Notes: generated from the letters alone by a model not told the origin. 64,000 nucleotides of DNA from Peptococcaceae bacterium BRH_c4b (GCA_000961595.1 LADO01000017.1:62001-126000), one strand, 5' to 3'. Positions 40,399 through 52,178 are shown, counted from the first letter of the stretch. Translations and numbers: made by a program.

Positions 40399-41718
40399 TT
40401 ATTTCCGGCCATCGGGCAGGGGTTTTTGGGCCGGTTGCAGCCTTGGTGTGGATTGGGTATCTCTTCCTTGCTTATTAGCGGTGGGTTTTGGGGATTGATT
40501 CTCGTGGTCCGACGCCTTAGCCATGTCCTTGATCCGGATAAGCAGGAGGGCCAGCAGTGCGGCAAGAGCCGCCAGTCCCGCAGCGGACCAGAACATCAAT
40601 GGACGTCCTCCGGCCAGCAAGATACCAAAGGCAGGGGGACCAATGGCTACGCCGAAAAATCTCACCGACCCGTACAGCGAGGTAACAATACCCCTGCGTT
40701 CCGCTGCGCAGGACCCCGTAATTATAGTATTGAGACAGGGCAGGGTGAGTCCGGTGCCCATGCCCGCCAGGGAAATACCCACAAAAAACAGTATGGTATT
40801 GGTCTGAAATATTCCCAGCAGGGCCATTGATCCTGCAATTATCGCCAGTCCGCCGAAAACAAGCCATTTCATCAGCTTTATTTTTTTCTTGATAACAAGA
40901 CCGGTGACGAATGAAGTGACAGTCATAAACAGCACCGGTATGGCCAGGGCAGCGCCTTTTATTACACCCTTAAGGTTATAGGTTTTTTCCAGATATTCCG
41001 AAAGAAAAAAAAGTACTCCGAAAAGCACCAATAATGCCACCATACCCCCAAAAAAAGATGTGAGCAGCATTGCCGATTTCTTTTCAAAAACTTTTTTTAC
41101 AGATTGCAGGTATTCTCCAACCTTCTGGGTAGTTCTGTTGTTGTCGGGCTCCTTAACCAGAAACCACATGCCTAGAATAATGGGAATGACAATCAGCGGG
41201 AAAAAAAATAAGGTGGCATACCATACAATCAGGCCAATGGCTGCCCCCAGGACGGGGCTGATTACCTTGCCAAACCCGTTGGCCGCCTCTATAATACCAA
41301 GGTTCTTACTGCGCTCCTTGCCCTGGAACAAATCGCCGCACAGGGCCATGGCGATGGGAGAGGTGCCTGCGGCACCGATTCCCTGGATAACCCTGCCCGC
41401 CAAAATTACCGGATAGGCAGATTGTTTAAAAAAGGCCGCCCCAAGTCCCGCCACCACGCTACCAATACCGTAAAGAATTAGTGCTGGAATAATGATCGTC
41501 TTGCGCCCGAAGCGGTCAGATAAAAAACCGGCCAGAGGTATGATCAGGCCAGCTGGAACGGAAAAAAGGGTTATCATCAAACTTAGCTTGAAGTCCGTCA
41601 GGTTGAAAAAAGATTTTATTTCCGGCAATACGGGTATAAGCATAGAATTACCCAATACCATTACAAACGCAACTCCGCTTAAAGCCGCCAGCGCTGCGGT
41701 GCTTTTTTCCCCCGGCAT
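40399..41718 (-). CDS. Major facilitator superfamily drug/metabolite exporter
   Basis: A 439-residue membrane protein with 12 predicted spans. The family motif A follows helix 2 (GFLSDRFGRKTIII near 64-77) and motif C-like GRVIQGIGAAGTSPIA lies near 108-123, both typical of the DHA1 (12-helix proton antiporter) class. A second motif A-like stretch lies at the start of the second half. The tail is hydrophilic (NQSPKPTANKQGRDTQ), longer than usual. The ATG at 41718 follows GAACGT, a weak ribosome site. Substrate not predictable. The gene is monocistronic. Confidence 0.9.
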   Translation of the reverse strand: MPGEKSTAALAALSGVAFVMVLGNSMLIPVLPEIKSFFNLTDFKLSLMITLFSVPAGLIIPLAGFLSDRFGRKTIIIPALILYGIGSVVAGLGAAFFKQSAYPVILAGRVIQGIGAAGTSPIAMALCGDLFQGKERSKNLGIIEAANGFGKVISPVLGAAIGLIVWYATLFFFPLIVIPIILGMWFLVKEPDNNRTTQKVGEYLQSVKKVFEKKSAMLLTSFFGGMVALLVLFGVLFFLSEYLEKTYNLKGVIKGAALAIPVLFMTVTSFVTGLVIKKKIKLMKWLVFGGLAIIAGSMALLGIFQTNTILFFVGISLAGMGTGLTLPCLNTIITGSCAAERRGIVTSLYGSVRFFGVAIGPPAFGILLAGGRPLMFWSAAGLAALAALLALLLIRIKDMAKASDHENQSPKPTANKQGRDTQSTPRLQPAQKPLPDGRK

Positions 41719-41740
41719 ACGTTCACATCCTTAATCTGTT

Positions 41741-41770
41741 AAGTTGGGGACATTCCTTCTCCTTTCTTAT
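41741..41770. repeat. GGGGACATTCC repeat half-unit
   Basis: GTTGGGGACATTCCTTCTCC lies just upstream of the MFS gene start, close in sequence to the unit at 4074. Confidence 0.65.
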
Positions 41771-41908
41771 TCTCTCTCTCATTTTCCGGCGGTATGCATT
41801 TACATTAATTTTCTAACATACAAATGTTAGGGAAAAGCAACCCGGCGTTTGTAGCGCTGGGCCGGTGCTGAGAGACCCTTGATTCGGGAACAGGCGGAGG
41901 TAAATACA

Positions 41909-42184
41909 GTGTTTTTTATGTTTGACAGGATTGTTTTTTTTATGGCCTTTTTCAGGCTCTTATCGTCCACCATAGAGCTGTCCGCCGCTCTTTTAATGCT
42001 GAAATTCAACAATGTGGAGACTGCCTTTAAAATTAACGCTGCCCTGGCCATGGTGGGACCGAGCATAATGCTGGTGGTTACTTCCCTGGGTCTGGTGGGC
42101 CTGGCCGGGAAAATCCCCCTCTCCGGCATGGTTTTTGTGGTGATGGGGGTGGCCATGATATTCTATGGTATTAGTAAGATATAG
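41909..42184 (+). CDS. yqhV: YqhV-like DUF2619 membrane protein
   Basis: A 91-residue protein with three hydrophobic segments. It fits the Bacillus YqhV/DUF2619 family (FRLLSSTIELSAALLMLKFN, INAALAMVGPSIMLVVTSLG, GMVFVVMGVAMIFYGISKI). In Bacillus the gene lies beside spoIIIA, but that operon is not here. GTG at 41909 lies 7 nt after GCGGAGGT, and the frame is open further upstream without a better start. Function unknown. Confidence 0.82.
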   Translation: MFFMFDRIVFFMAFFRLLSSTIELSAALLMLKFNNVETAFKINAALAMVGPSIMLVVTSLGLVGLAGKIPLSGMVFVVMGVAMIFYGISKI

Positions 42185-42217
42185 GCTCCATTTTATAATT
42201 AATTTTCGTAAACTACT

Positions 42218-42413
42218 CAGGAGTCAGGAGTCAGGAGTCAGAATGAGAGAACCGGCGAAATAACAGGAGTCAGGAATACCTGAATAGTACGAAGGATCTT
42301 GGAAACGGTGATATTTCCGTAACAAAACTTCTTTTGCAAGTGGTTAGTAAATTGCCGGAAGCATATTCTCGGGGCATTCTGACTACTGAATTCTGAATAC
42401 CTGAATACTAACC
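42218..42413. repeat. GTCAGGAGTCAG-type dispersed repeat, copy 1
   Basis: Starts with three tandem AGGAGTC units, then AGAATGAGAGAACCGGCGA, a spacer, and TAAATTGCCGGAAGCATATT, ending in ACTGAATTCTGAATACCTGA. The related copy is at 53501-53615. It lies directly before the pyr promoter. Confidence 0.8.
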
Positions 42414-42422
42414 AGTTTTCTA

Positions 42423-42451
42423 TTGACAGATGTTTTAGTGTCTGATAATCT
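42423..42451 (+). promoter_or_regulatory. pyr operon promoter
   Basis: TTGACA (42423-42428), 17 nt, TAATCT (42446-42451). This is a good sigma-A match located 27 nt upstream of the first PyrR site. Confidence 0.7.
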
Positions 42452-42477
42452 AACCTTGAATATAAAGTCCCTTTAAT

Positions 42478-42561
42478 ACGGTCCCGTGAGGCCGGTAAGG
42501 AGTCATAGCGTGGTTTATTAAGGCCTGACTATGCCTGTTACCGGTATAGTCAGGCTTTTTT
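42478..42561 (+). promoter_or_regulatory. PyrR-binding attenuator in the pyrR leader
   Basis: ACGGTCCCGTGAGGCCGGTA carries the PyrR recognition sequence (TCCxGxGAGGxC). The following terminator stem GCCTGACTAT/ATAGTCAGGC (42523-42555) ends in TTTTTT. CCGGTAA (42492-42498) can pair with TTACCGG (42539-42545), the antiterminator. So UMP-bound PyrR would favour termination before pyrR, as known in Bacillus. Confidence 0.9.
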
Positions 42562-42563
42562 GA

Positions 42564-43154
<591 letters not shown>

Positions 43155-43157
43155 CGA

Positions 43158-43256
43158 ACGGTCCCGAGAGGCCGGCAAGGAGGGGCTTTAATTATACCCT
43201 TAGCCTGCCGGCCTCTACCCGGTGTTATAACGACACCGGAGAGGCCTTTTTTATTG
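43158..43256 (+). promoter_or_regulatory. PyrR-binding attenuator between pyrR and pyrB
   Basis: ACGGTCCCGAGAGGCCGGCA is the PyrR site. AGAGGCCGGCA (43167-43177) pairs perfectly with TGCCGGCCTCT (43206-43216) as antiterminator. The competing terminator uses GCCTCT...CCGGTGT with ACACCGG...AGAGGC (43211-43245) and TTTTTTATT. The pieces are unusually clear. Confidence 0.92.
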
Positions 43257-43277
43257 TATAGCCAGGAAATTATGCAG

Positions 43278-43300
43278 CGGGGTGAAGGACCGATAGTCCT
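43278..43300 (+). repeat. 23-bp block shared with the comA tail
   Basis: CGGGGTGAAGGACCGATAGTCCT, identical to 36374-36396. It lies between the second attenuator and pyrB; AGGAC/GTCCT can form a hairpin. Confidence 0.8.
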
Positions 43301-43349
43301 TAAGCGGCGGCAGTCCCTTTTAATTGGTACGGTTGGGGAGGGTAGTGTA

Positions 43350-44276
43350 ATGGGTCTGAGAAAGAAGGATTTACTTGGCCTTGAACATGTTGAGACGGAT
43401 GAAATTTCTTTAATTCTGGATACTGCAGCTTCCATGAAGGAGATTATCGGCAGGCAAATCAAAAAGGTGCCGACTTTAAGGGGTAAAACGGTGGTGAACG
43501 TTTTTTATGAACCCAGCACCCGTACCCGTACATCCTTTGAGCTGGCGGCCAAATACCTGAGCGCTGACAGTGTTAATATATCAGCGTCCACCAGCAGCGT
43601 GGTGAAGGGGGAAAGTCTGAAGGATACCTCAGCTACCATTGCGGCCCTGGGTGCGGACGTGGTGGTGCTGCGCCATCCCATGGCCGGGGCGCCCGGGCTG
43701 GTGGCGAACACGGTGAAGGCAGCGGTAATCAATGCCGGGGATGGTGCCCACGAGCATCCCACCCAGGCCCTGCTGGATATGTTTACCGTCAGGGAAAGAA
43801 AGGGCGGCCTGGAAGATTTGAAGGTGGCTATTGTGGGGGATATATTACACAGCCGGGTGGCCCGCTCGGATATCTGGGGCTTCACCAAAATGGGCGCCAG
43901 GGTGAGTGTGTGCGGTCCCTCCACCATGCTTCCCCCGGGACTGGAAAAAATGGGCGCCAATGTTTTGGAAAACATGGAGGACGCCCTGCTGGGGGCGGAC
44001 GTAATTATAATGCTCAGAATACAATTGGAAAGACAGCAACAGGGGCTGTTTCCCTCGGTAAGGGAATACGCCCGGCTTTTCGGGCTAAACCGGGAAAAGC
44101 TGGCTCTGGCCCGGCCTGGGGCGCTGGTGATGCACCCGGGGCCGATGAACCGGGGAGTGGAAATTTCCCCGGAGGTGGCCGATGGAACTCATTCAGTAAT
44201 CAATGAGCAGGTTACCAATGGTCTGGCCGTGCGCATGGCTTTGCTTTACCTGCTGGCGGGAGGTGGAACCCAGTGA
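43350..44276 (+). CDS. pyrB: Aspartate carbamoyltransferase catalytic subunit
   Basis: Joins carbamoyl phosphate and aspartate into carbamoyl-aspartate, step 2 of UMP synthesis. 308 residues, the normal size. Carbamoyl phosphate site [13 protein letters not shown] near 51-63 and [10 protein letters not shown] near 133; the aspartate-binding loop is in [10 protein letters not shown] near 225. The frame is open from 43254, but the ATG at 43350 lies about 8 nt after GGGGAGGGT. No pyrI regulatory subunit is present, as expected in Firmicutes. The stop overlaps the pyrC start. Confidence 0.97.
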   Translation: MGLRKKDLLGLEHVETDEISLILDTAASMKEIIGRQIKKVPTLRGKTVVNVFYEPSTRTRTSFELAAKYLSADSVNISASTSSVVKGESLKDTSATIAALGADVVVLRHPMAGAPGLVANTVKAAVINAGDGAHEHPTQALLDMFTVRERKGGLEDLKVAIVGDILHSRVARSDIWGFTKMGARVSVCGPSTMLPPGLEKMGANVLENMEDALLGADVIIMLRIQLERQQQGLFPSVREYARLFGLNREKLALARPGALVMHPGPMNRGVEISPEVADGTHSVINEQVTNGLAVRMALLYLLAGGGTQ

Positions 44277-45550
44277 AAATATTGATTAAGGGGGGCCGGG
44301 TTGTTGATCCGGTGGCGGAAACGGAAAAAAACCTGGACGTGGCCATTGAGGACGGAATTATAGTCGAGTTTGGTAATAACCTTAAGGAAGACAGCGCTGA
44401 GGTGATTGATGCCGTCGGCATGCTGGTGGCGCCGGGGCTGATAGATATGCACGTGCATTTGCGGGAGCCTGGCTACGAGGCCAAGGAAACCATAGAGACC
44501 GGGCTGAAGGCTGCGGTGAGGGGCGGCTTCACCGGGGTGGCCTGTATGCCCAACACAAAGCCCGTGGCAGATAACCAGACGGTAATCAGTTATATAATAG
44601 ACCGTACATCCGGCCTGGGCCTGGCCCGGGTCTGGCCCATCGGAGCTATAACCAGGGGCAGCAAGGGTGAAGAGCTTGCCGAAATGGCAGACCTTAAAAA
44701 GGCCGGTGCGGTGGCTTTTTCAGATGACGGCCAGCCCGTGACCGGCGCGGGCATAATGCGCAGGGCCATGCAATACGCCCGTATGGTGGGCCTGACAATT
44801 ATCGCACACTGCGAAGAACCGGCATTGGTCGCCGGGGGCAGTATGCACGAGGGCTTTATGTCCACCAGACTGGGGCTTAAAGGTATTCCCGGCGCCGCTG
44901 AAGAGGTAATGGTGGCCAGGGATATTATTCTATCCGAACTTACCGGTTGCCCGCTGCACATTGCCCATGTCAGCACGGCGGGGTCGGTACGCCTGGTCAA
45001 GGAAGCCAGGGCCAGGGGGCTGAAAGTGACCGCCGAGGCCACGCCGCATCATTTTACCCTTACCGACCAGGCCGTCGAAGGCTACAGCACTTCCACCAAG
45101 GTAAATCCTCCCCTGCGGGGGGAAGAGGATGTGGCGGCGGTCAGGCAGGGGCTGGCAGACGGCACCATTGACGTGATAGCCACCGACCACGCCCCCCATA
45201 CCCCGGAGGAAAAGGAAGTTGAATATGACCGGGCTCCTTTTGGCATGGTGGGTCTGGAGACGGCTGTGGGCCTGGTCTGGAGCGAGCTGGTGGAATCCGG
45301 GATACTGACCCCGGCCCGGGCAGTGGCCAAAATGACGATAAACCCCGCCCGTATCCTGGGTATAGAAAAAGGGATTATCCAGCCTGGAGCCGTGGCTGAC
45401 ATAACCGTTATCGACCCCGCCAGGGAAGAAGTTGTTAATCCTAATGAATTTGCCAGCAAGGGCAGGAACACTCCCTTTGCCGGCAGGAAAATAAAGGGCC
45501 TGCCGGTGTTGACCATGGTGGGTGGTAAAATAGTATTTTCCAGGTTGTAA
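44273..45550 (+). CDS. pyrC: Dihydroorotase
   Basis: Cyclises carbamoyl-aspartate to dihydroorotate; zinc amidohydrolase. 425 residues, class I. Metal ligands in [12 protein letters not shown] near 58-69; [12 protein letters not shown] near 254; the catalytic Asp in [14 protein letters not shown] near 302. GTG start overlaps the pyrB stop by 4 nt and follows GGGAGGTGG. Confidence 0.97.
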   Translation: MKILIKGGRVVDPVAETEKNLDVAIEDGIIVEFGNNLKEDSAEVIDAVGMLVAPGLIDMHVHLREPGYEAKETIETGLKAAVRGGFTGVACMPNTKPVADNQTVISYIIDRTSGLGLARVWPIGAITRGSKGEELAEMADLKKAGAVAFSDDGQPVTGAGIMRRAMQYARMVGLTIIAHCEEPALVAGGSMHEGFMSTRLGLKGIPGAAEEVMVARDIILSELTGCPLHIAHVSTAGSVRLVKEARARGLKVTAEATPHHFTLTDQAVEGYSTSTKVNPPLRGEEDVAAVRQGLADGTIDVIATDHAPHTPEEKEVEYDRAPFGMVGLETAVGLVWSELVESGILTPARAVAKMTINPARILGIEKGIIQPGAVADITVIDPAREEVVNPNEFASKGRNTPFAGRKIKGLPVLTMVGGKIVFSRL

Positions 45551-45658
45551 GCAACCTTTAATTATAGCTAACCATGCTGCCGTATAGCCAATGTTAATCA
45601 AACGGCAGTTGCAACATATTTAGTGACAGTTATTTTCTTCTAAGGAGATGAGGCTGGA

Positions 45659-46738
45659 TTGGACGCAATACTGGCTTTGGAGGACGGTTCTGTATTTAAG
45701 GGCAAGGCGTTTGGCGCAGGCGGCCAGCAATGGGGCGAGGTTGTATTCAACACCGGCATGACCGGCTATCAGGAAGTACTCACCGACCCGTCCTATTGCG
45801 GTCAGATAGTGGTTATGACCTATCCCCTGATTGGTAATTACGGGGTGAACAGGGAGGACTTTGAGGCCAAACGCTCTTATGTACGGGGCTTTGTTGTACG
45901 GGAGGAATGCGACCGGCCCAGCAACTGGCGAGTCAGCCATACTATCGGGGAATTTCTTTCCCGGGAGGGAGTCATCGGCATTTCCGGCATTGACACCAGG
46001 GCGCTGACCAGGATATTAAGAAATCACGGCACCATGCGGGGGATACTGGACACTACAGGGGCCGATCCAACAGAACTGGTGGAGAAGGCCAGGTGTTCGC
46101 CCCAGCTTACGGGCCAGGAACTGGTGCCCGCCGTGGCCACCAGGGAAGCTTTCACCGTGCCCGGGGACGGGCACCGGGTGGTGCTGATAGATTTTGGCGC
46201 TAAAATGAATATAGCCCGCTGCCTCAATCAGAGGGGCTGCGAGGTGGTTGTGGTACCCCCGGATACCACCGCCGGTGATATTCTTGCCCTTAACCCTGCC
46301 GGGATTATGCTTTCCAACGGTCCCGGAGACCCGGTCGACGTTCCTTACGCCATCCAGGCTGTGCGGGAATTAATCGGCAAAAAGCCCATCTTTGGCATCT
46401 GCCTGGGGCATCAGGTTATGGGTCTGGCCCTGGGGGGCAAAACTTATAAACTTAAATTCGGCCACCGGGGGGCTAACCACCCGGTGAAGGACCTGGTTAC
46501 CGGCAGGGTGTATATCACCTCCCAGAACCACGGCTTTGCCGTGGACGCTGATTCCCTGCAGGGACTGGATGTTTCCGTGTCCCATGTCAATTTGAATGAC
46601 GGCACAGTGGAGGGCTTAAGGCACAATTGCCTGCCGGTATACACCGTGCAGTACCACCCGGAGGCATCCCCGGGGCCCAGAGACTCTGAGTACCTTTTTG
46701 ATGAATTCATGACCATAATGTCCGGGGAGGTAAAATAA
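45659..46738 (+). CDS. carA: Carbamoyl-phosphate synthase small (glutaminase) subunit
   Basis: Hydrolyses glutamine and passes ammonia to CarB. 359 residues. N-terminal CPSase domain ([18 protein letters not shown]); C-terminal class I amidotransferase with the nucleophile Cys in [16 protein letters not shown] near 246 and the His/Glu pair in [10 protein letters not shown] near 334. TTG start 45659 after AAGGAGATG at 7-8 nt. The 108-bp gap after pyrC has a small hairpin (CTGCCGT/ACGGCAG) but no terminator T-run. Confidence 0.97.
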   Translation: MDAILALEDGSVFKGKAFGAGGQQWGEVVFNTGMTGYQEVLTDPSYCGQIVVMTYPLIGNYGVNREDFEAKRSYVRGFVVREECDRPSNWRVSHTIGEFLSREGVIGISGIDTRALTRILRNHGTMRGILDTTGADPTELVEKARCSPQLTGQELVPAVATREAFTVPGDGHRVVLIDFGAKMNIARCLNQRGCEVVVVPPDTTAGDILALNPAGIMLSNGPGDPVDVPYAIQAVRELIGKKPIFGICLGHQVMGLALGGKTYKLKFGHRGANHPVKDLVTGRVYITSQNHGFAVDADSLQGLDVSVSHVNLNDGTVEGLRHNCLPVYTVQYHPEASPGPRDSEYLFDEFMTIMSGEVK

Positions 46739-46740
46739 AT

Positions 46741-49700
46741 ATGCCGCTGCGGACAGATATAAAAAAAGTGATGGTCATCGGGTCCGGCCCCATAGTCATC
46801 GGCCAGGCGGCGGAATTCGACTACGCCGGCACCCAGGCCTGCCGGGCACTTAAAGAAGAGGGCATGGAGGTGGTGCTGGTCAATTCCAACCCCGCCACCA
46901 TTATGACCGACGCCAACATGGCGCACCGGGTCTACATTGAGCCCATGACCCCGGAATTCGTCAGCGAGATTATCCGCAAGGAGAAGCCGGACGGACTGCT
47001 GCCCACCCTGGGCGGCCAGGTGGGTCTGAATATAGCCTTGAAACTGGCCGAATCCGGGGTGCTGACGGAGCAAAATGTAGAGTTGCTGGGAACTTCCCTG
47101 GACGCCATCAAGCGGGCCGAAGACAGGGAATTGTTCAAGGATATGATGGAGTCCATAGGGGAGCCGATACCCGAGAGCGTTATCGTCACAACGGTGGACG
47201 AGGCTGTGGATTTTGGCCGGGAGATAGGCTACCCGATGATCGTGCGTCCAGCCTACACCCTGGGGGGCACCGGCGGTGGTATAGCTTCCGGCGAGGAGGA
47301 ACTGCGGGCCATTACCACCAGGGGACTCAAACACAGCATTATCGGCCAGGCGCTTATTGAGCGCAGCGTGGCCGGCTGGAAGGAAATAGAGTACGAGGTG
47401 ATGCGGGACGGCGCTGACAACTGCATCACCGTTTGCAATATGGAAAACCTGGACCCCATCGGCATTCACACCGGGGACAGCATTGTGGTGGCCCCCTCCC
47501 AGACCCTTAGCGATAAGGAATACCAGATGCTGCGTACGGCTTCCTTGAAAATAATCCGCTCCCTGCGCATTGCCGGGGGTTGTAATGTACAGTTCGCCCT
47601 GGACCCGGACAGCTTCAAATATTACGTGATCGAGGTTAATCCCCGGGTATCCCGTTCTTCCGCCCTGGCCTCCAAGGCTACCGGCTACCCCATCGCCAAG
47701 GTGGCCACCAAGATTGCTATTGGTTACACCCTGGATGAGATTAAAAACGCCGTCACCGGCAAAACATACGCCTGTTTTGAACCTACCCTGGATTATGTGG
47801 TGGTAAAATATCCACGCTGGCCTTTTGACAAGTTTACCCAGGCCGATCGTACCCTGGGCACCCAGATGAAGGCCACCGGAGAGGTAATGGCGATAGACCG
47901 CAGCTTTGAAGGTGCCCTTCTGAAATCCATCCGTTCCCTGGAGGCAGGCCTGAAAGGGCTTTACCTGCCCGGAGCGCTGGATTTTTCGGATGCGGAGCTG
48001 GTGGAGTTGATGTTCAAGGCTGATGACCGGCGCCTGCTGGCGGTGGCCGAAGGCCTGCGCCGGGGGATGGCGGTGGACCGTATTTACGGAATCACCAAAA
48101 TGGACAGGTTTTTCCTGGATAAAATAAAACAGCTAGTGGAATTTGAAGGCGAGTTTACCCGGGCAGCGGCGGGTGGTATTGAAAAAATCGGCAAAGAACT
48201 GATGCTCCAGGCTAAAACAATGGGGCTGTCGGATGCTATACTGGCATCCCTGGCCGGAACAGGGGAAAAGGATATCCAGATTCTCCGCCAGTCCATGGAT
48301 ATACACCCTTCCTATAAAATTGTGGACACCTGCGCCGCAGAGTTTGAGGCGGCAACCCCCTACTATTATTCCTGCTACGATACAGAGGACGAGGCGCCCT
48401 ATACTCCGGCCAGGAAAGTGGCCGTGCTGGGCTCCGGTCCCATCCGCATCGGCCAGGGCATAGAATTCGACTACTGCTCTGTGCACTCCGTATGGGCCTT
48501 GCGGGAGCAGGGGCTGGAGGCCATCATAATCAATAACAACCCGGAAACGGTGAGCACTGACTTTGACACCGCCGACAGGCTGTACTTCGAGCCGCTTATG
48601 CCGGAGGACGTACTGAATATATTAAACAAGGAAAAACCCGAAGGGGTCATTGTACAGTTCGGCGGGCAGACGGCCATCAACCTGGCCCGGCCGTTGCAAG
48701 AGGCGGGGATCAACGTTCTGGGCACCCCGGTGGATGATATTGACCGGGCTGAGGACCGGGAGCGTTTTGACCGCCTGCTGATTGAACTGGATATACCCAA
48801 ACCTCGGGGCAGAACTGCCTTCTCCGTGGCAGGGGCTCAGGAAATCGCGGAGGAAATAGGTTTTCCAGTGCTGGTCCGGCCTTCCTATGTGTTGGGCGGA
48901 CGGGCTATGGAAATAGTATATAACCATGATGAGCTGCTGAATTATATGGAGACGGCAGTAAAAATCACCCCCGAGCACCCTGTGCTGGTGGATAAGTACC
49001 TTTTCGGCAAGGAGCTTGAGGTGGACGCTGTGGCTGACGGCGAAACGGTACTGATACCCGGTATCATGGAACATTTGGAGCGGGCGGGGGTGCATTCCGG
49101 GGACAGCATTGCGGTTTATCCGCCCCGGTCCTTGAGCCCGAAGGATAAAGAAAAAATCATAGACTACACCACAAAACTGGCCCTGGCCCTCAACGTCAGG
49201 GGGCTGATTAACATACAGTACGTGCTGCACGAAGGGGAGATATTTGTACTGGAGGTAAACCCTCGCTCCAGCCGTACTGTGCCTTATCTCAGCAAAATCA
49301 CCGGCATGCCCATGGTTAACCTGGCCACCCGGGTGATTATGGGAGAAAAACTGGCGCCAATGGGCTACCGTGGAGGTCTCTACCCCGAAACCAGCTTTGT
49401 GGGGGTCAAAGCCCCGGTGTTCTCCTTTTCCAAGCTGAGCCGGGTGGATATAACCCTGGGGCCGGAAATGAAGTCCACCGGCGAGGTAATGGGAGTGGAT
49501 CATGATTACGCCGTGGCCCTTTACAAAGCACTGGTGGCGTCGGGCTGCCTGTTTCCCAGGGAAGGCGCCATACTGGTAACCATTTCCGACAAGGACAAAA
49601 ACGAGGTGCTGCCCATTGTACGGGGGCTGTCCGACCTGGGCTACCAAATATATGCCACCTCGGGCACGGCGGCGTTTCTTACCGAAAAAGGACTTACTGT

Positions 49701-49992
49701 GGAGCGGGTTAACAAAGTCAGGGAAGGTTCCCCCAATATTGACGACCTGATCCGTTCCGGAAAAATCAGCATGGTTTTAAATACCCTGACCAAGGGCAAG
49801 ACCCCGGAGCGGGACGGCTTTCGCATCCGACGGGCGGCGGTGGAGCACGGCGTGCCCTGCCTTACCTCCATTGACACCGCCTGGGCCATTCTGGAAGTGC
49901 TGATCTCCATCAAGGAAGGTGAAGCCTTCGACCTGATTCCGTTGCAGGAGTATGTTAAAGCACCGTCCCCTCTTGTCGCAAAAAAGGCCTAG
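46741..49992 (+). CDS. carB: Carbamoyl-phosphate synthase large subunit
   Basis: Makes carbamoyl phosphate from bicarbonate, ammonia and two ATP. 1083 residues, full length. Two ATP-grasp halves: [19 protein letters not shown] near 13 and, in the second half, [19 protein letters not shown] near 565. The C-terminal MGS-like allosteric domain ([20 protein letters not shown] from about 950) binds UMP or ornithine in relatives. ATG 2 nt after the carA stop. Its TAG stop overlaps the stop of the antisense lapA gene. Confidence 0.97.
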   Translation: MPLRTDIKKVMVIGSGPIVIGQAAEFDYAGTQACRALKEEGMEVVLVNSNPATIMTDANMAHRVYIEPMTPEFVSEIIRKEKPDGLLPTLGGQVGLNIALKLAESGVLTEQNVELLGTSLDAIKRAEDRELFKDMMESIGEPIPESVIVTTVDEAVDFGREIGYPMIVRPAYTLGGTGGGIASGEEELRAITTRGLKHSIIGQALIERSVAGWKEIEYEVMRDGADNCITVCNMENLDPIGIHTGDSIVVAPSQTLSDKEYQMLRTASLKIIRSLRIAGGCNVQFALDPDSFKYYVIEVNPRVSRSSALASKATGYPIAKVATKIAIGYTLDEIKNAVTGKTYACFEPTLDYVVVKYPRWPFDKFTQADRTLGTQMKATGEVMAIDRSFEGALLKSIRSLEAGLKGLYLPGALDFSDAELVELMFKADDRRLLAVAEGLRRGMAVDRIYGITKMDRFFLDKIKQLVEFEGEFTRAAAGGIEKIGKELMLQAKTMGLSDAILASLAGTGEKDIQILRQSMDIHPSYKIVDTCAAEFEAATPYYYSCYDTEDEAPYTPARKVAVLGSGPIRIGQGIEFDYCSVHSVWALREQGLEAIIINNNPETVSTDFDTADRLYFEPLMPEDVLNILNKEKPEGVIVQFGGQTAINLARPLQEAGINVLGTPVDDIDRAEDRERFDRLLIELDIPKPRGRTAFSVAGAQEIAEEIGFPVLVRPSYVLGGRAMEIVYNHDELLNYMETAVKITPEHPVLVDKYLFGKELEVDAVADGETVLIPGIMEHLERAGVHSGDSIAVYPPRSLSPKDKEKIIDYTTKLALALNVRGLINIQYVLHEGEIFVLEVNPRSSRTVPYLSKITGMPMVNLATRVIMGEKLAPMGYRGGLYPETSFVGVKAPVFSFSKLSRVDITLGPEMKSTGEVMGVDHDYAVALYKALVASGCLFPREGAILVTISDKDKNEVLPIVRGLSDLGYQIYATSGTAAFLTEKGLTVERVNKVREGSPNIDDLIRSGKISMVLNTLTKGKTPERDGFRIRRAAVEHGVPCLTSIDTAWAILEVLISIKEGEAFDLIPLQEYVKAPSPLVAKKA

Positions 49993-50318
49993 CTGTGTTT
50001 GACGGCGTTGGCACCGGTTTTTTCCCCGGACTGCAAATCGGCTCCGGGGCGACTGGCTCTTTCGGTTAGCTGTTTTTCCAGTTTTTTAACTCTGTTCTGC
50101 AGTTCCCTTATCCTCATGCTCTGGGTAAGCTGTTTGGCCAGACTGAAAAGCAGTGTGGTAAGCGCCCCCAGGGCTGTGGTAGTAAAAATCAACAGCACCA
50201 GGGATATGGTGGGCATTTGCCAGGCAATAAAACGCAGGGAAACCTCCTGGGGATTCTGGTAGGCAAAAACGGCTATGACCAGTATGAATAAAGAGCCCAG
50301 TACAATATACCACTGCAT
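49989..50318 (-). CDS. LapA-domain (DUF1049) membrane protein
   Basis: A 109-residue protein. Two membrane helices ([40 protein letters not shown]) enclose the family [13 protein letters not shown]; the C-terminal part is a coiled coil ([19 protein letters not shown]). The ATG at 50318 lies 7-9 nt after GGAGGTA; an upstream frame to 50405 is not needed. It sits within the pyr operon on the opposite strand, with stop codons of carB and this gene overlapping in a CTAG. In E. coli the relative helps LPS assembly, but in Firmicutes the role is unknown. Confidence 0.88.
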   Translation of the reverse strand: MQWYIVLGSLFILVIAVFAYQNPQEVSLRFIAWQMPTISLVLLIFTTTALGALTTLLFSLAKQLTQSMRIRELQNRVKKLEKQLTERASRPGADLQSGEKTGANAVKHS

Positions 50319-50406
50319 AGTGTTACTACCTCCTATAGTTAAAGAATCAGTGTGCGCTGCCAGTATATAACCAGTATAACATTTGTTTGGTAATATGAGG
50401 TGCAAA

Positions 50407-51270
50407 ATGATACACCCGGAAAAAAGGATACACTGTAAAAAATACAGGATAGTTCAAAATGAGGAGCCGGTGCCGGGCCACCGGCTGATGTGCCTGCATG
50501 CCCCTGAAATTGCCGCCGGGGCAAAGCCCGGGCAATTTCTTCATGTTCGCTGTGCCGACTCTACGGATCCCCTGCTTCGCCGGCCCATTAGTATTCACAG
50601 GGTGCGGCGGGATGAAGGGCTGCTCTTTATGTTTTATCGTGTTGCGGGTAGGGGAACCTCATTGCTGACGGCAAAGAGGGAGGGGGAGGAAATTGATGTG
50701 CTGGGCCCGCTGGGCAATGGCTTTGAGCTGCCCAGCCCGGGGGAGCGGGTGGCCGTGGTGGGCGGCGGCATCGGTGCGGCGCCCCTGTTTTTCCTGGTGG
50801 ACGAAATCATGGCTGAAATACATAAACGTGGCGCTGATTTAACAGATGAACAAGATACCGCCAGACAGGCGCTGGATTTTTATCTGGGGGCTGCCACCGG
50901 CAGCCTGTTACCGTCTCTGAACAGCTTTTTGGTCCGGGGGGTAAGGGTGCACATGGCCACGGATGACGGTTCAGTGGGCTATCATGGCACCGTAACCGGA
51001 TTACTTCAGCAGCATTTGGACGAACAGACTCATATTGACCGCATTTATGCCTGCGGGCCGGCGCCAATGCTCAGAGCTATTGACGAACTGGCCATACGTC
51101 GGGGGATTCGAGGTCAGTTATCTCTTGAGGAAAGAATGGGCTGTGGTGTAGGGGCCTGCCTGTCCTGTGCCTGCAAAATAAAAAATTTCTCCGGAGACGG
51201 CTTTACATATAAGCACGCCTGCAGCGACGGGCCTGTGTTTAATATCGGGGAGGTTTGGTATGGGCATTAA
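50407..51270 (+). CDS. pyrK: Dihydroorotate dehydrogenase electron transfer subunit
   Basis: Carries FAD and a 2Fe-2S cluster and passes electrons from PyrD to NAD+. 287 residues, a little longer than usual. FAD-binding in [10 protein letters not shown] near 60; NAD-binding [15 protein letters not shown] near 125; cluster Cys in [14 protein letters not shown] near 245 and HACSDGPVF near 272. ATG 50407 follows TGAGGTG. Overlaps pyrD by 11 nt. A separate promoter may be needed because lapA interrupts the operon. Confidence 0.95.
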   Translation: MIHPEKRIHCKKYRIVQNEEPVPGHRLMCLHAPEIAAGAKPGQFLHVRCADSTDPLLRRPISIHRVRRDEGLLFMFYRVAGRGTSLLTAKREGEEIDVLGPLGNGFELPSPGERVAVVGGGIGAAPLFFLVDEIMAEIHKRGADLTDEQDTARQALDFYLGAATGSLLPSLNSFLVRGVRVHMATDDGSVGYHGTVTGLLQQHLDEQTHIDRIYACGPAPMLRAIDELAIRRGIRGQLSLEERMGCGVGACLSCACKIKNFSGDGFTYKHACSDGPVFNIGEVWYGH

Positions 51271-52177
51271 CCTGGCTGTGAATATCGGTGGAATAAAAAT
51301 GAAAAATCCTGTCACCACAGCCTCCGGAACGTTCGGTTTCGGCTCCGAATACGGTCGCATCATAGATTTAAACCGGCTAGGGGCGATAGTGGTCAAAGGA
51401 ACTACGCTGTTACCCAGGGAGGGCAATCCCACACCCAGAATCGCAGAAACCCCCTCCGGCATGCTTAACGCCATCGGGCTGCAAAACCCCGGGGTGGACA
51501 GCTTCATCCGGGAGGCGCTGCCCTTCCTGCGGGACTACGACTTGCCGGTAATAGTAAATATCGCCGGAGATACGGTGGAGGACTACGCGAAGCTGGCGGG
51601 CATACTGGACCGGGCCGGAGGGGTGGCCGGCATTGAGGTGAACATATCATGTCCCAACGTTAAAAAAGGTGGCCTGCAGTTCGGCAGCGATCCTGAATCG
51701 GCTGCGGAAGTTATCCGTAACGTAAGACAGGCCACTTCCCTGCCGGTGATTGTCAAACTGTCCCCTAATGTTACCAGTATCGTGGCGGTGGCGGAAAAGG
51801 TGGCCGGAGCCGGTGCGGACGCCCTTTCCATGATTAACACACTGTTGGGTATGGCCATAGACATTAAGTCACGCCGGCCGGTGCTGGGTAACATTATGGG
51901 CGGGCTGTCCGGCCCGGCGGTACGGCCGGTGGCGGTGCGGGCGGTATGGCAGGTGTATCAGGCTGTTAAGCTTCCCATTATAGGCATGGGCGGCATCACC
52001 TGTGCTGCCGACGCTCTGGAATTTATTATGGCCGGCGCGACTGCGGTGGCGGTGGGAACGGCAAATTTCGTGAATCCCCGGGCAACGGTGGAGGTACTGG
52101 AAGGTATTGAAAGGTTTATGGCAGAGAACGGCATCAAGGATATAGCAGAGTTGGTGGGTATAGCGCACAGGTGTTAG
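51260..52177 (+). CDS. pyrD: Dihydroorotate dehydrogenase, class 1B catalytic subunit
   Basis: Oxidises dihydroorotate to orotate with FMN; works with PyrK and NAD+. 305 residues. The active-site base is the Cys in [11 protein letters not shown] near 130, as in class 1[13 protein letters not shown] near 33 and FMN-phosphate region [18 protein letters not shown] near 240 are typical. ATG follows GGGGAGG. It ends directly at a GGCCGTT-ended repeat. Confidence 0.96.
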   Translation: MGINLAVNIGGIKMKNPVTTASGTFGFGSEYGRIIDLNRLGAIVVKGTTLLPREGNPTPRIAETPSGMLNAIGLQNPGVDSFIREALPFLRDYDLPVIVNIAGDTVEDYAKLAGILDRAGGVAGIEVNISCPNVKKGGLQFGSDPESAAEVIRNVRQATSLPVIVKLSPNVTSIVAVAEKVAGAGADALSMINTLLGMAIDIKSRRPVLGNIMGGLSGPAVRPVAVRAVWQVYQAVKLPIIGMGGITCAADALEFIMAGATAVAVGTANFVNPRATVEVLEGIERFMAENGIKDIAELVGIAHRC

Positions 52178-52178
52178 G

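Noticed and set aside
46444-49647. Long minus-strand frames antisense to carA and carB (about 340 codons each)
   Set aside because: Typical shadows of GC-rich codon structure; no homology, and His/Gly/Gln-rich composition.
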